Below are positions 54,824-63,500 of a stretch of DNA of 64,000 bases, piece by piece. The translations under genes and the position numbers were made by a program. The notes under the pieces are model-generated. The model worked only from the letters and a program-made list of their open reading frames with translations. It was not told where the DNA came from and searched no databases. The DNA is from Vampirovibrio chlorellavorus. Its GTDB lineage: Bacteria > Cyanobacteriota > Vampirovibrionia > Vampirovibrionales > Vampirovibrionaceae. Numbering within the stretch: position 1 is the stretch's first letter; each line of letters begins with the position of its first letter. Location: positions 124,001-188,000 of the forward strand of contig CAIPMU010000020.1 of the NCBI GenBank assembly GCA_903866275.1, in the 5' to 3' direction.

Positions 54824-56596
54824 ATGAAAAACCGACAGCATGCTCCTGGCGGGATGGATGTGTTGCCCTGGTTGACAATGGCCCGCTGGGGCTTTTGTGT
54901 CATGCTGCTGGCCGGTGGTTTCTCCCTGACTGCCGTGGCTCAAGGCTTTCTGCCCTCTCTGGAATCTTCCGGCACCTTGCCCAACGGCATGACGCCCGTC
55001 ATGGAATTAATGGCCCCTGCCAGCGCTTCCCCGATGTCTGCCAGCCAGCCCCTCGCCGCCAAAACTGAATCGGCTGTGAAACCGGCCAGTCAGTCCGCCG
55101 CCGGGGTTCAGCCGATTGTGAAAGCCCCCTCCAGCGTTCTGGAGTCGATGCCTCTGAAGCCTGCGGCTGCCAAGATAGCCACCTTGCCGAAACCCGAACT
55201 GTCCCCGTTGCCGGGGTATGGCGATACGGTCCCGCCGGTGGAGCGTTCCGCGCAAGCCCCGATGCAACCATCTGAGCAGGCCCCGGAGCAACACCCGGCG
55301 GCAGGCCCGGTTGCACCGTTGACCTCGGACCCTTCGGCAAGTTTGTCCACGCCGGATGCTGATTTTCGCCTGAAACCCGCCGCCATTATTCAGGATGCCG
55401 CATCTGATTCAGAATCATCTATGAGGAAAGGACGCTCCCGGCAGAAAAAGCATCGGCCCTCCAAAGCTCAGCCTGAGTCTTTGACGGGTACGGCATACCC
55501 GCAGGCCGTGTTGAATCAGGAAAACGTGAAACCCGTTGCCCAAAGTGCCAAGCTTGAATCACGTTCTGTGCAACCTAAGCCCCAGAGTCAGGCTCAGGCC
55601 AAGGCGCAGCCCCTGGTGCTGGAGGCAACGCCGCTGGCATCGCCTTCTGCTTTGATAAAGCCGGAATCCACTCCGCCCGAGGTTTCAGATGCTGAAGCCG
55701 CAGCAGCCAGAAAGCCGCTCAAGATCTCGGTGGATGTGAGTCAGGCCATTCAGGACGCCAAAAATATTTTCAAGCCGGATGCGATCAAGGCTGTCAGTTA
55801 TACCCCCATGCCGGGGATTGCCGTATTTGCAGTGGTAAAACACGGCAACGAGCGCGTGTTCGGTGATTTACCGACCCTGTTTGCCCGCGAGTATGCCCAG
55901 CGGCTGGGCGTGAAAGTGCCCGGCACGAAGATCTACAACCCCATTTATACCGTTGATGAGTTGCGCATGCAGGGTCTGGGGCATGTATACGATCAAATTA
56001 TGTCCTATTACATCAAAACCGGCGCTCCTGAACCTACAGCAATGGACTATCTGCTCAAGCAGATCAGCGCCAACCGTCCTTCGATCACCCGTGTGGTCTT
56101 TGTGGAGGCCGATGTGGATTTTACGCATCCGGATGCCAGCACCAACCTGATGGATCGGGTGAAATTGGCCATGACCGATGATACCCCCAAGCAGATGAAG
56201 TACTTTGTGAACAGTCGTTTGCAGATTTTTGACGCGGAAAAGCCCGGTTTTCCGGTGGTGTGGGGCGGCAGTTGGCGGCGTTCGGTCAAGATGGACCAGT
56301 TTTATAACGTCACGCCCTCGGTTTACACCGATAGCGACAGTCAGCAGGCGTTTGCCAGGGTTTCTCGCCAAATGAGTCAGGAGATTCTCTTCTTGACGCC
56401 CAAAGAAGCCTATATGATTCCGCAGTATGATACAGCTGTGCAGGGTGAGCTGGTGAATAAGGGGCTTTCTGCCAATAGCACGCAGGCGTTTCCCAATCTG
56501 CCGGAAACCCAGCCGCAGGCCAATGGCCGTTTAAGCAACGAAAACAAGCAGGCCATTGAGCGGATTCTGGAAAGGCAAAACAGTATTGCACCCTAG
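54824..56596 (+). CDS. Proline-rich exported protein of unknown function
   Basis: 590 residues from ATG 54824, which has GGAGG 9 bases upstream; the frame is open to 54713 without support. A signal peptide (MARWGFCVMLLAGGFSLTAV) is followed by about 270 residues rich in Pro, Ala, Gln and Lys, including a basic patch (GRSRQKKHRPSKAQPES), and then a folded C-terminal domain of about 250 residues (ISVDVSQAIQDAKNIFKP, GIAVFAVVKHGNERVFGDLP, RVVFVEADVDFTHPDAS). I do not recognise it. The architecture suggests a periplasm-spanning linker with a globular module. It converges with the RHH gene. Confidence 0.7.
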   Translation: MKNRQHAPGGMDVLPWLTMARWGFCVMLLAGGFSLTAVAQGFLPSLESSGTLPNGMTPVMELMAPASASPMSASQPLAAKTESAVKPASQSAAGVQPIVKAPSSVLESMPLKPAAAKIATLPKPELSPLPGYGDTVPPVERSAQAPMQPSEQAPEQHPAAGPVAPLTSDPSASLSTPDADFRLKPAAIIQDAASDSESSMRKGRSRQKKHRPSKAQPESLTGTAYPQAVLNQENVKPVAQSAKLESRSVQPKPQSQAQAKAQPLVLEATPLASPSALIKPESTPPEVSDAEAAAARKPLKISVDVSQAIQDAKNIFKPDAIKAVSYTPMPGIAVFAVVKHGNERVFGDLPTLFAREYAQRLGVKVPGTKIYNPIYTVDELRMQGLGHVYDQIMSYYIKTGAPEPTAMDYLLKQISANRPSITRVVFVEADVDFTHPDASTNLMDRVKLAMTDDTPKQMKYFVNSRLQIFDAEKPGFPVVWGGSWRRSVKMDQFYNVTPSVYTDSDSQQAFARVSRQMSQEILFLTPKEAYMIPQYDTAVQGELVNKGLSANSTQAFPNLPETQPQANGRLSNENKQAIERILERQNSIAP

Positions 56597-56757
56597 TCAG
56601 AGCGGGGCGCAATAAGTGGTGGGTCTAACGATGATGCGTGGTCCGGGTGACGCTCAGTCGTCTGGCGATCCCGCTGATTTGCTCGATGGTGTTTCAGCAG
56701 AAATGTTCACCAAACGACCTGTAGAAGTCCTTTGGCTCTGCGCTTTTGGGGGAGCCT

Positions 56758-56937
56758 TTATTCCACGACCTGGGATTTGTACCCATCAGAATCGTGCTGA
56801 CGGATATAGTTCCTCAAGGCTTCCCGAATCAATTCACTCCGTGAGCGCTGCTCCTCGTCAGCCAGCACGTCAATTTCGGTTAGAAATTTTTCGGGCAAGG
56901 AAATCAGTACACGGGTACTTTTGGTTGTTTTCGCCAT
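56758..56937 (-). CDS. RHH (CopG-type) DNA-binding protein, paralogue 2
   Basis: 59 residues: strand RVLISLPEKFLTEIDVLA, then EEQRSRSELIREALRNYI as the two helices. Compared with its paralogues it has a 6-residue N-terminal insertion (TTKST) and a different tail. GGAG is about 10 bases before the ATG (after AGGATTCATCTCC, a weaker site). Transcription probably follows on from the RHH gene at 57.0 kb, 66 bp upstream. No toxin partner is seen. Confidence 0.78.
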   Translation of the reverse strand: MAKTTKSTRVLISLPEKFLTEIDVLADEEQRSRSELIREALRNYIRQHDSDGYKSQVVE

Positions 56938-57002
56938 TGGAGATGAATCCTTTCATTTGGAGGACGGGGATTTGGAGAATACTGACCAGTGTGAATAACC
57001 TG

Positions 57003-57170
57003 CTAATCCTGCAGGAGGGCATCTACAAGCTGAGGCGAACCACCCCGGCGACGGATGTAGACACGTAAGGCCTGACGAATCAGTTCGCTCCGCGAACGTT
57101 GCTCGACATCTGCAATTTCATCGATCTTACCCAGAAAATCTTCACGCATGGAAATCAATACTTTGGCCAT
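57003..57170 (-). CDS. RHH (CopG-type) DNA-binding protein, paralogue 3
   Basis: 55 residues beginning MAKVLISMREDFLGKIDEIA, continuing EQRSRSELIRQALRVYIRRR. The core is nearly identical to that of the 18.6-kb protein. The frame is open upstream to 57221, but the Met at 57170 with GGAGAG about 8 bases away matches the family start. It is encoded in tandem with paralogue 2, so the two could heterodimerise or regulate each other; this is inference. Confidence 0.82.
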   Translation of the reverse strand: MAKVLISMREDFLGKIDEIADVEQRSRSELIRQALRVYIRRRGGSPQLVDALLQD

Positions 57171-57750
57171 CAATCGGCTCTCCTCTGTCTCACTACAAAC
57201 TATGAAATCTCTATAAAGCAATGGGGAATAGACTCTCTAAAAGAAATAAAAACAATCAGAATTGTTTTATTGCCTGAAAGGTCCATTTTGTTACATCCTT
57301 TTTACAGCCATTACCTGACCTTCATAGATAAAATGGGAAGTGCTGATTGGGTTTTAAGCTGATGAATGATGTCGATGGCCTTGATGGCGGAGGGATATAG
57401 TTCCTCTTTCACGAAAGTCAATCTGACATCTACTCAACATGAATTGGACTTCAATGATATTACATAAGTATCTATTCTGGACTGGTAAGTGATATTTGGG
57501 TATCCCTCCAGAGGGTGAAATTATGAAAGCGTCTTTGCCGTGACAGACAAAAGTGGGGCAATTCTCTTGTCTCAGGCCCTTTTTTAGGGGAGTATCCTAA
57601 GTAGCGTCGTTGGGCAGATGACTGGTTTTGGGTTGTTCTGTAGGCACTGGATTGATCATTTGCCCTGGCTGACAGAAAATAAACAGGCTTTTTTGAGCTT
57701 GAAACCACTGTTTTTGACTTCACGATTTACCCCGATCCACAGGAGCCCTT
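57171..57750. other. Intergenic region ahead of mtaB
   Basis: About 580 bp without a convincing gene. It contains an inverted repeat AAAACAAT / ATTGTTTT (57249-57268) about 80 bp upstream of the RHH start, a candidate operator or terminator. An 83-codon minus-strand frame inside it has no ribosome binding site and random-looking composition. The rest is unexplained and fairly AT-rich. Confidence 0.5.
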
Positions 57751-59178
57751 ATGGCCATTGAGTCTTTCGTCACGCGTGAAAATACCGGTTCAGCGGGCTT
57801 GCCATCACCCGAAGGCTTAACCGTCGCTGAGGCGGACGCGACACAGGAGGAGGCATTCGCCCCTGAAACCCTGTCAGGGCGAACCGTGGCGTTTCATACG
57901 CTGGGCTGCAAGGCCAATCAGCTGGAAACTGCCACGATGGCCCATCAGTTTCAGGATCAGGGCTGGCGCATTGTGCCGTTTGATGAAGCCGCAGAAGTCT
58001 ATGTGATCAATACCTGTACGGTTACGGAGCGCAGCGATCAGGAGTCCCGGCGCATGATTCGCCGGGCGCGACTGTCCAACCCGGCGGGGCGGGTGGCTGT
58101 AACGGGCTGTTATGCCCAGGTCTCTCCGGATGAACTGGCCGGGGTGGAGGGTGTGAGTTTTGTCATCGGCAACAACTTTAAAGATCAACTGGTGCGGATT
58201 GTGCAAGACGCGCCAGTCAGCGAGAGTCCCCTCGTGCAAGTCTCCGAGATTGATAAAAGCCGCATGATGGAAGGGGCCTCGTCCTCGGCCATTGATCGGA
58301 CGCGGGGCAGTCTGAAAATTCAGGATGGCTGCGATTACAAATGTACCTACTGCATTATCTGGGAAGCGCGTGGCCTGAGTCGCAGTTTGCCGGTGGAGGA
58401 TGTTCAGTATCAGCTCAAGCGCATGCTGGCTGAAGGCTTCAAGGAAATCATGCTCACCGGGATCAACATTGGTCAATATGAGCATGATGGCCGGGATCTG
58501 GCCGATCTCCTGCAAGTACTGATTGAGTTGCCGGGTGAGTTTCGCCTGCGCCTGACCTCGCTGGATCCGATGGAGGTCAGTGATAAGCTGATTGATGTGG
58601 TGGCGCAGTCGGAAGGGAAGATTTGTCCGCACTTTCATCTCTCCGCGCAAAGCGCTGAGGACTTTGTGCTCAAGCGTATGGGCCGTCGGCACCATGTGGC
58701 TGATATGGTTTATGTTTGCGAGACGATTGCCCAAAAAATCCCGCACGCCTCGGTGGGTTCCGATATTATTGTGGGCTTTCCCGGCGAAACCCCGGAACGC
58801 TTTGCTGCCACTTTTGAAACCTTAAAAAACACGACCATGAATTACTTTCATGTGTTCAGCTATTCAAAGCGCAAGGGAACCCCAGCGGCGAGTTTTCCGG
58901 AACAGGTGCCGGAGCGTGAGAAGAAGGCGCGGGCACAGCAACTGCGTACCTTGTCGGATGTCAAAAGTCTGGCTTATCGTCAGCGCTTTTTAGGCCAAAC
59001 CCTTGCGGTGATCGTGGAAGAAGGGTTGACGCAAGGCATGAGCGAAAATTATCTGAAAGTGCAACTCAACGCCAACGGCTTTGCCCTTCAGCCCAATGAT
59101 GTAGCCATCACCCTGATTGCTGAAGTCAGCGAGCAGGATACTTTTGGCAAGGTGCTCAGTGTGTTCCAGGTGAATTAA
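57751..59178 (+). CDS. mtaB: MtaB, tRNA t6A37 methylthiotransferase
   Basis: Radical-SAM enzyme inserting the methylthio group of ms2t6A at position 37 of ANN-decoding tRNAs. The N-terminal UPF0004 domain has its three cluster Cys (LGCKANQLE, NTCTVT, VTGCYAQ), the radical SAM motif is CDYKCTYC, and LTGINIGQY and a C-terminal TRAM domain follow. MtaB enzymes usually continue CIIPYARG after the SAM motif; here it is CIIWEARG, a small departure. The first 45 residues (before RTVAFHTLGCK) are an acidic extension absent from most family members. AGGAG precedes the ATG by 6 bases. Confidence 0.92.
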   Translation: MAIESFVTRENTGSAGLPSPEGLTVAEADATQEEAFAPETLSGRTVAFHTLGCKANQLETATMAHQFQDQGWRIVPFDEAAEVYVINTCTVTERSDQESRRMIRRARLSNPAGRVAVTGCYAQVSPDELAGVEGVSFVIGNNFKDQLVRIVQDAPVSESPLVQVSEIDKSRMMEGASSSAIDRTRGSLKIQDGCDYKCTYCIIWEARGLSRSLPVEDVQYQLKRMLAEGFKEIMLTGINIGQYEHDGRDLADLLQVLIELPGEFRLRLTSLDPMEVSDKLIDVVAQSEGKICPHFHLSAQSAEDFVLKRMGRRHHVADMVYVCETIAQKIPHASVGSDIIVGFPGETPERFAATFETLKNTTMNYFHVFSYSKRKGTPAASFPEQVPEREKKARAQQLRTLSDVKSLAYRQRFLGQTLAVIVEEGLTQGMSENYLKVQLNANGFALQPNDVAITLIAEVSEQDTFGKVLSVFQVN

Positions 59179-59200
59179 TTTCGTAACAACGGCGCCTTTA

Positions 59201-59950
59201 TTAAAAGGGCAATAACAATTCCAGCGCTTGCTGAATGGGCAGCAGATCCACGCCTGTTTCTGTGGCGCGGAGCAGGTTGCCCTGTTGCAGGGCTTCCACC
59301 GAAATGCTGGGGCTGTAGGGGATTTCGCCCAGAAAAGGCACATCGTACTGGGCGCGCAAATACAAGATTTCCTGATCCCAGTCCGGGGTGTCGATGGGCG
59401 TGGTTTCCACAGCGAGCCAGCCTGCTACTTTGGCGTCCCGACTCCATAAATAGGCAAACACGGGGGCCAGTGCGCCAATAATATCGGGTTGTTTTGCAGT
59501 CACAACCAGCATTTGCAGGCCCAGTGTTTCCGCCAGATCGGCGGCATCCAGCAGTTCGGTGCTGGAGAACCGTATGGGCGTGGCGGCGTTGCCGGGGCTT
59601 TCCAGCAAGTAAGGATAAACCCGTTTACGGCAAGTCTCCAGCAAGCGCTGATACGCGACCGGGTTGACCGAGCGGGGCGCTTCCGTGGTCAGGACATCCA
59701 CGTGCTGCAAGGGCGGGATTATGCGATCGAAAAAGGCTTGTTCGTAGCCCTTTCGCAAGGACACTTCTGGCTGGAAGGCGAGTGGTTTCATTGCCTGAGC
59801 ATGAAACCCCAGCTCGTTGAGCACGCCCGCCAGACCTGCGCAGGCGACGGTTTTTCCGCATTTGGGATGGGTACCCGTGACGATCAGCCCGCGTGCGTCC
59901 ATCGGGTTGCGCCCGGAGGGATTTCCACTTAGCAGCAAATTACTGGACAT
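59201..59950 (-). CDS. BioD-like dethiobiotin synthetase family protein
   Basis: P-loop enzyme related to BioD, which makes dethiobiotin from DAPA, CO2 and ATP. The loop reads TGTHPKCGKT rather than the usual GTDTxVGKT: the Asp is replaced by His and Val by Cys. MKPLAFQPE supplies the KP segment that holds a catalytic Lys, and VTAKQPDIIGAL resembles the later nucleotide-binding part. The ATG at 59950 is preceded by GAGGCGG, overlapping the end of the CCA-adding gene. No other biotin gene is near, and the altered loop leaves open a different substrate. Confidence 0.72.
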   Translation of the reverse strand: MSSNLLLSGNPSGRNPMDARGLIVTGTHPKCGKTVACAGLAGVLNELGFHAQAMKPLAFQPEVSLRKGYEQAFFDRIIPPLQHVDVLTTEAPRSVNPVAYQRLLETCRKRVYPYLLESPGNAATPIRFSSTELLDAADLAETLGLQMLVVTAKQPDIIGALAPVFAYLWSRDAKVAGWLAVETTPIDTPDWDQEILYLRAQYDVPFLGEIPYSPSISVEALQQGNLLRATETGVDLLPIQQALELLLPF

Positions 59951-61709
59951 CACGACCCGCCTCTAACTGAACGTCTGTAGCATGAATGGGTGTTATCTGC
60001 TGGTCTGAACCTTCCATTGCGGTTTCAGACGGCGGGTTTTCGGCCTGCATGGCCTGTTTTAAATCCGCCAGATGGTTTTGAATATACTGGATTTCGTCCA
60101 GCCGGTCACGCGTTTGTCCGGCGAGTTTGGCGTGCAACAACTGATCCAGCAGTTGACCCATCTGCTTGCCTTCGGGGACGCCCAGCTTTTTTAAATCGTT
60201 GCCGTCCAGTTCCAGACGCAATTTTTCCCATTTGCGTTTGTACTTTAAAAAGGCTTCCAGCATGATTTTCATGCGTTTGCGATCTGCCAGGCCCAGCTCC
60301 ACCAGGCAGGCGGTTATGGTAATCAGGTGCACACCCCGAAAGAGATCATAAATTTCGGCGGGCGAGGAAAAATCGTGCAGGTGGGCCAACTGCTCGGGAA
60401 TGACCGTTTTCAGCCTGCGGAACTGCTCCACGAAATCACGCTCGTTGCGGGTCAGCCCCAGCCGGTGGGCCAGATGCTGAAAGCGCTCCGGTTCCATGTC
60501 CCGGCAATACAGGCACAGGTAGGTGTCAAACCGAAAATCCGCATCAGTATACTGGGCCAGCGCTGCGCCAATCTCTGGCAAAATGGATCCGATAGCGACC
60601 ATACGCGCCACGGTGTCGGCATCGGGTTGATACCGATTTTCCATATCCAGCAGGCGATGACAGCCGGATTCCAGAAAGAAGCCCACCCAGTGACTTTTGA
60701 CCGGGGAGTCTTCCACTCCGAAAAAGCTTTTGAGCTCCTGCTTGATTCGTTCTCCCCCGCCCTTATAATACTGGAGGCACTCTCCGGGTGCTGCGGCCGG
60801 TGCTTCCGGGTTCTGTTCCTCAGGGAGGGCACGGGGGAGTGGCTGGGCCTGTAAAAAGTTTTCCAGTAATTGCCGGGTTTCTTCGGCCAGATTGAAATCG
60901 AAGCGGGCGCAAAATTTCATGGCCCGCAGAATCCGACTCGGGTCTTCAAAGAAGGAGACTGCGTGCAGCACCCGCAGTTCCCGTTTTTGAATATCGCGGA
61001 TGCCGTTGGCATAATCCAGCACCTTGCCCAGTTCGTGAATGGAGAAGGCCAGGGCGTTTACGGTGAAATCCCGGCGAATAATATCATTGACCAGAGGCAC
61101 ACCCCGGTTCACCACCACGGGCAAACTCCCGCAGGCTGTGTATACTTCCTGCCGGGTTGAAGCCAGATCGAACATCAGGCTGTCTTTGTACCGCATTTTG
61201 GCGGTGCCAAATTCAGCGTACTGTTCCATCAGCGTGAAATTTCGGGAATGTTCCACCAGAAAGTGGGCCAGCGCAATGGCGTCGCCTTCCACCGTGATGT
61301 CCACATCCTTCACCTGCAGGCGTTTTTCGTTGTAGATCAGGAGATCGCGGGTAATCCCGCCAATGACATAGGCCTTGATCTCAAAGCGGTTCATCAGGGA
61401 TTGCAGCTCGTAGAGTGCCGCGACAAAGTACACTGGAAAAAACGCGCTAAGCTGGCGGGAGTAATCGACGGCACTGCTCAGTTTAGCCCGGTGGCTGTGC
61501 AGCAGTGGAGAGGTTTCCGTAATGGCCAGGCTGGACAGCGGTAGTTCGCCCAGGCCCATGTGCACCATTTTACTCAGGTCGTCCTGATGGGCAACAAAGC
61601 CCTGAACATCCAGTTTGTAGCCTGCCAAATCGGTGTGTTGCTCTTGCAGGCGGGCCAGTACATTGGCAATCGCTGCGCTGGATTCAACAGTCATGAGGGA
61701 TTGAGACAT
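59940..61709 (-). CDS. cca: tRNA nucleotidyltransferase / poly(A) polymerase family (CCA-adding)
   Basis: Adds or repairs the CCA end of tRNAs, needed here because the visible tRNA gene lacks CCA. The class II nucleotidyltransferase core has VIGGITRDLLIY (GG...RD) and KDVDITVEGDA with the catalytic Asp pair, then RRDFTVNALA and the arginine-bearing DPSRILRAMKFCARF; C-terminal helices bind tRNA. An N-terminal 100 residues precede the core and are not typical, and the protein is 589 residues against about 400. It overlaps the bioD-like gene. Whether it adds all of CCA or only CC or A cannot be decided by eye. Confidence 0.88.
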   Translation of the reverse strand: MSQSLMTVESSAAIANVLARLQEQHTDLAGYKLDVQGFVAHQDDLSKMVHMGLGELPLSSLAITETSPLLHSHRAKLSSAVDYSRQLSAFFPVYFVAALYELQSLMNRFEIKAYVIGGITRDLLIYNEKRLQVKDVDITVEGDAIALAHFLVEHSRNFTLMEQYAEFGTAKMRYKDSLMFDLASTRQEVYTACGSLPVVVNRGVPLVNDIIRRDFTVNALAFSIHELGKVLDYANGIRDIQKRELRVLHAVSFFEDPSRILRAMKFCARFDFNLAEETRQLLENFLQAQPLPRALPEEQNPEAPAAAPGECLQYYKGGGERIKQELKSFFGVEDSPVKSHWVGFFLESGCHRLLDMENRYQPDADTVARMVAIGSILPEIGAALAQYTDADFRFDTYLCLYCRDMEPERFQHLAHRLGLTRNERDFVEQFRRLKTVIPEQLAHLHDFSSPAEIYDLFRGVHLITITACLVELGLADRKRMKIMLEAFLKYKRKWEKLRLELDGNDLKKLGVPEGKQMGQLLDQLLHAKLAGQTRDRLDEIQYIQNHLADLKQAMQAENPPSETAMEGSDQQITPIHATDVQLEAGRDVQ

Positions 61710-61775
61710 GGGAGATGGAGCGACCTCATTAGTAAAACCTGAGAAAAAAGGGGAGGCGGGTCAAAAACCCGTCCT

Positions 61776-61803
61776 TTGAAAACCCGAAAGCCTATACTAT
61801 AAT
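61776..61803 (+). promoter_or_regulatory. Strong promoter directly before the zinc-ribbon gene
   Basis: TTGAAA, 16-base spacer, TATAAT (61798-61803). Transcription should start 6-8 bases later, at or just before the ATG at 61811, predicting a leaderless mRNA. No ribosome binding site exists in the 7 bases between. Confidence 0.7.
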
Positions 61804-61810
61804 CTCTAGT

Positions 61811-62122
61811 ATGCCAGAAGAATCCCGAAAGCCCAAGCTTACGCAATATCCTCGCATCACGCTGCACTGTGATTGCGGGAATGAGTTCAATGCGAATGTC
61901 ATTCGTCTGAAAAACGGTGAACCCGTGTTGTGCCACATCTGCGGCGAGACCTTTCCGGTCGAGTTGGGTAAAAAGTTTGCCAATGCCCTGCAGGAAATGT
62001 TTGCCGTGAAGTATGAACTCGACAAAATTAACTCCGGCTTTGATCTGTCGTTTATCTACAAATCTACCTTTAAACAACCCCCGGCTCCTTATCCTTTTGA
62101 GGCTGCGGATTTTCCAGAGTAA
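61811..62122 (+). CDS. Leaderless zinc-ribbon protein
   Basis: 103 residues. Four Cys in CDCGNEF and CHICGETFPV form a likely zinc-binding knuckle pair, within a protein otherwise helical (ELGKKFANALQEMFAVKYEL) and ending in a Pro/Phe-rich tail. The start is dictated by the promoter: no ribosome binding site, and the -10 box ends 7 bases before the ATG. Function unknown; the ribbon suggests nucleic-acid or protein binding. Confidence 0.7.
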   Translation: MPEESRKPKLTQYPRITLHCDCGNEFNANVIRLKNGEPVLCHICGETFPVELGKKFANALQEMFAVKYELDKINSGFDLSFIYKSTFKQPPAPYPFEAADFPE

Positions 62123-62170
62123 ATTTGCTGGGCTTAGTTTTTTGGGGGACTGAATCATGGTTTCAGTTCC

Positions 62171-62317
62171 AGCTGATTGGTATTAGGGGGCTTGCCCCCT
62201 ATCAATCCCCTTTGGGGGCAGTGGCGCCCCCAGACAAACCCTGCCAAGCGTGCGTTGCTTTCGCGTGGCTGTTCGGGCTTTTTGGGTGGATGAAAAGAGC
62301 CAAGGCTTTTTTGGGCT
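62171..62317. repeat. Dispersed hairpin-rich intergenic repeat, copy B
   Basis: Same start (AGCTGATTGGT) and order as copy A: stem-loop TAGGGGGC / GCCCCCTA, a second GGGGGC-type stem (GGGGGCAGTGGCGCCCCC), AAACCCTGCC, then GCGTGGCTG, GCTTTTTGGG, AAAAGAGCC. The stems have changed sequence but kept pairing. Confidence 0.6.
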
Positions 62318-62455
62318 TGCAGTGGGGCTTTTCTTCTTGTCGGGAATCGTTAAAGGTGTTCGTGCGTGTTTAATTAAATCTTGTGTTTCTAGCGTTTAAT
62401 TGGCGTGATGGGGTTTACATGGAACGATGCTTGAACTCTCAATGCTTTGAAAGCA

Positions 62456-62487
62456 GCCTAAGAGGCTATCTGAAAAGTCTCTTAGGC
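62456..62487. terminator. Hairpin near the end of ubiX
   Basis: Perfect 9-bp stem GCCTAAGAG / CTCTTAGGC with 14-base loop, 46 bp beyond the minus-strand ubiX stop. The T run is poor; it is a possible terminator or 3'-end structure. Confidence 0.5.
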
Positions 62488-62532
62488 CCAAGCTTCTGGG
62501 ACGGCATCGGATGAGTTAGGTGTGTGGCAGAC

Positions 62533-63207
62533 TTATGCTTCTGTGAGGGCTTTCGAGGGGCTGGTGTGTTGGCCCCACCGGGTGTATAGCGTGTGCTGGA
62601 AGCCGAACTGATCCAGCACCTTGCCCACGGTGTAGTTGATTTGCCCTTCGATGGTGCCGAAATCGGGCAGATAGAAGGACAACATGGGGGGCAGGATGAC
62701 GGCGTTGCACTGGGCCAGCGTGGTCAGGTTACGCAGATGAATCTGGTTGAAGGGGCTCTCACGGGGCACAACGACCAGCTTGCGGTGCTCCTTGATGGTG
62801 ACATCAGCGGCACGGGCGACGAGCGTGTCTGTGATGCCGTTGGCAATGCGTCCCAGTGTCCCCATCGAGCAAGGAATTACGGCCATCCCTTGGGTCATGT
62901 GGGTGCCACTGGATGGCGGGGCGTCTAGCCGGTTGTTTTCGTAAACTTTGAGCTGCTCTAGTCGTTCCTCGGCCAGCCCGAGATGGCGAATGACCCGAAC
63001 GGCCTTGTCCTGACCGCCCATTTTAAAGCCGGTTTCCTCAAAGATGACCTGATAGGACTTTTCGGTCATGACCATTTCCACGCACTGGCCCAGCAGGATG
63101 AGTTCCTCGATCAGGCGAAACCCGAGAATGCTCCCGGAAGCCCCGGTAATGCCGACCACAATGGGCGGTCGATGCTGATTAGGTACAAAAGCAGATGAAG
63201 CAACCAT
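62533..63207 (-). CDS. ubiX: Flavin prenyltransferase UbiX
   Basis: Joins a dimethylallyl group to FMN, making the prenylated cofactor of UbiD decarboxylases. N-terminal flavin-binding GITGASGSILGFRLIEEL, then VIPCSMGTLGRIANGITDTL with the catalytic region, and KLVVVPRESPFNQIHLRNL with phosphate-binding residues are all standard. The frame extends to 63255, but the Met at 63207 has GGAGA 8 bases upstream. 224 residues. No UbiD gene is adjacent, so the decarboxylase partner is elsewhere. Confidence 0.92.
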   Translation of the reverse strand: MVASSAFVPNQHRPPIVVGITGASGSILGFRLIEELILLGQCVEMVMTEKSYQVIFEETGFKMGGQDKAVRVIRHLGLAEERLEQLKVYENNRLDAPPSSGTHMTQGMAVIPCSMGTLGRIANGITDTLVARAADVTIKEHRKLVVVPRESPFNQIHLRNLTTLAQCNAVILPPMLSFYLPDFGTIEGQINYTVGKVLDQFGFQHTLYTRWGQHTSPSKALTEA

Positions 63208-63410
63208 CAGTAAAATCTCCGTCAGTCCTTCTATTCTACCCAAGACACAAAGCAATATCAGCCTGAATCTGTTGGGCGTTCGGGTGCGTTTTGATGCAGG
63301 GCTGCTCTTAAGGCAGGAAATCGGCTTCTCGCCTAATCGTGTGGGTTAGCAGGGGCTTCTCAAGGTGAAAATAAACATTGCAAAGCCCAAGAGCTGGAAA
63401 TCCCTCAAAA

Positions 63411-63445
63411 AAACACCGGTCAGGGGGCTACCTGACCGGTGTTTT
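63411..63445. terminator. Rho-independent terminator after the CoA-binding gene
   Basis: Perfect stem ACACCGGTCAGG / CCTGACCGGTGT with a 6-base loop; the A run on the plus side becomes a T run for minus-strand transcripts from the gene at 63.5-63.9 kb. Confidence 0.88.
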
Positions 63446-63500
63446 GAAGCATATATTCGGGGTTTGGTCATCCCAGAAACGGTTCTGACGGAACCGTGTG

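Larger units (their letters stand above)
62123..62532. other. Intergenic region with dispersed repeat copy B
   Basis: About 410 bp between convergent genes. It holds repeat copy B (62171-62317) and the hairpin at 62456-62487. An 82-codon open frame in it is composed of repeat sequence and is rejected as a gene. Confidence 0.6.

Noticed and set aside
57472-57723. 83-codon minus-strand frame in the mtaB leader region
   Set aside because: No ribosome binding site, random-looking composition and no domain features.
59489-59932. 147-codon plus-strand frame
   Set aside because: Antisense to the bioD-like gene; composition and lack of a ribosome binding site fit a shadow frame.
62125-62373. 82-codon frame after the zinc-ribbon gene
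   Set aside because: Lies in the hairpin-rich repeat copy B, whose sequence changes preserve base pairing rather than codons.
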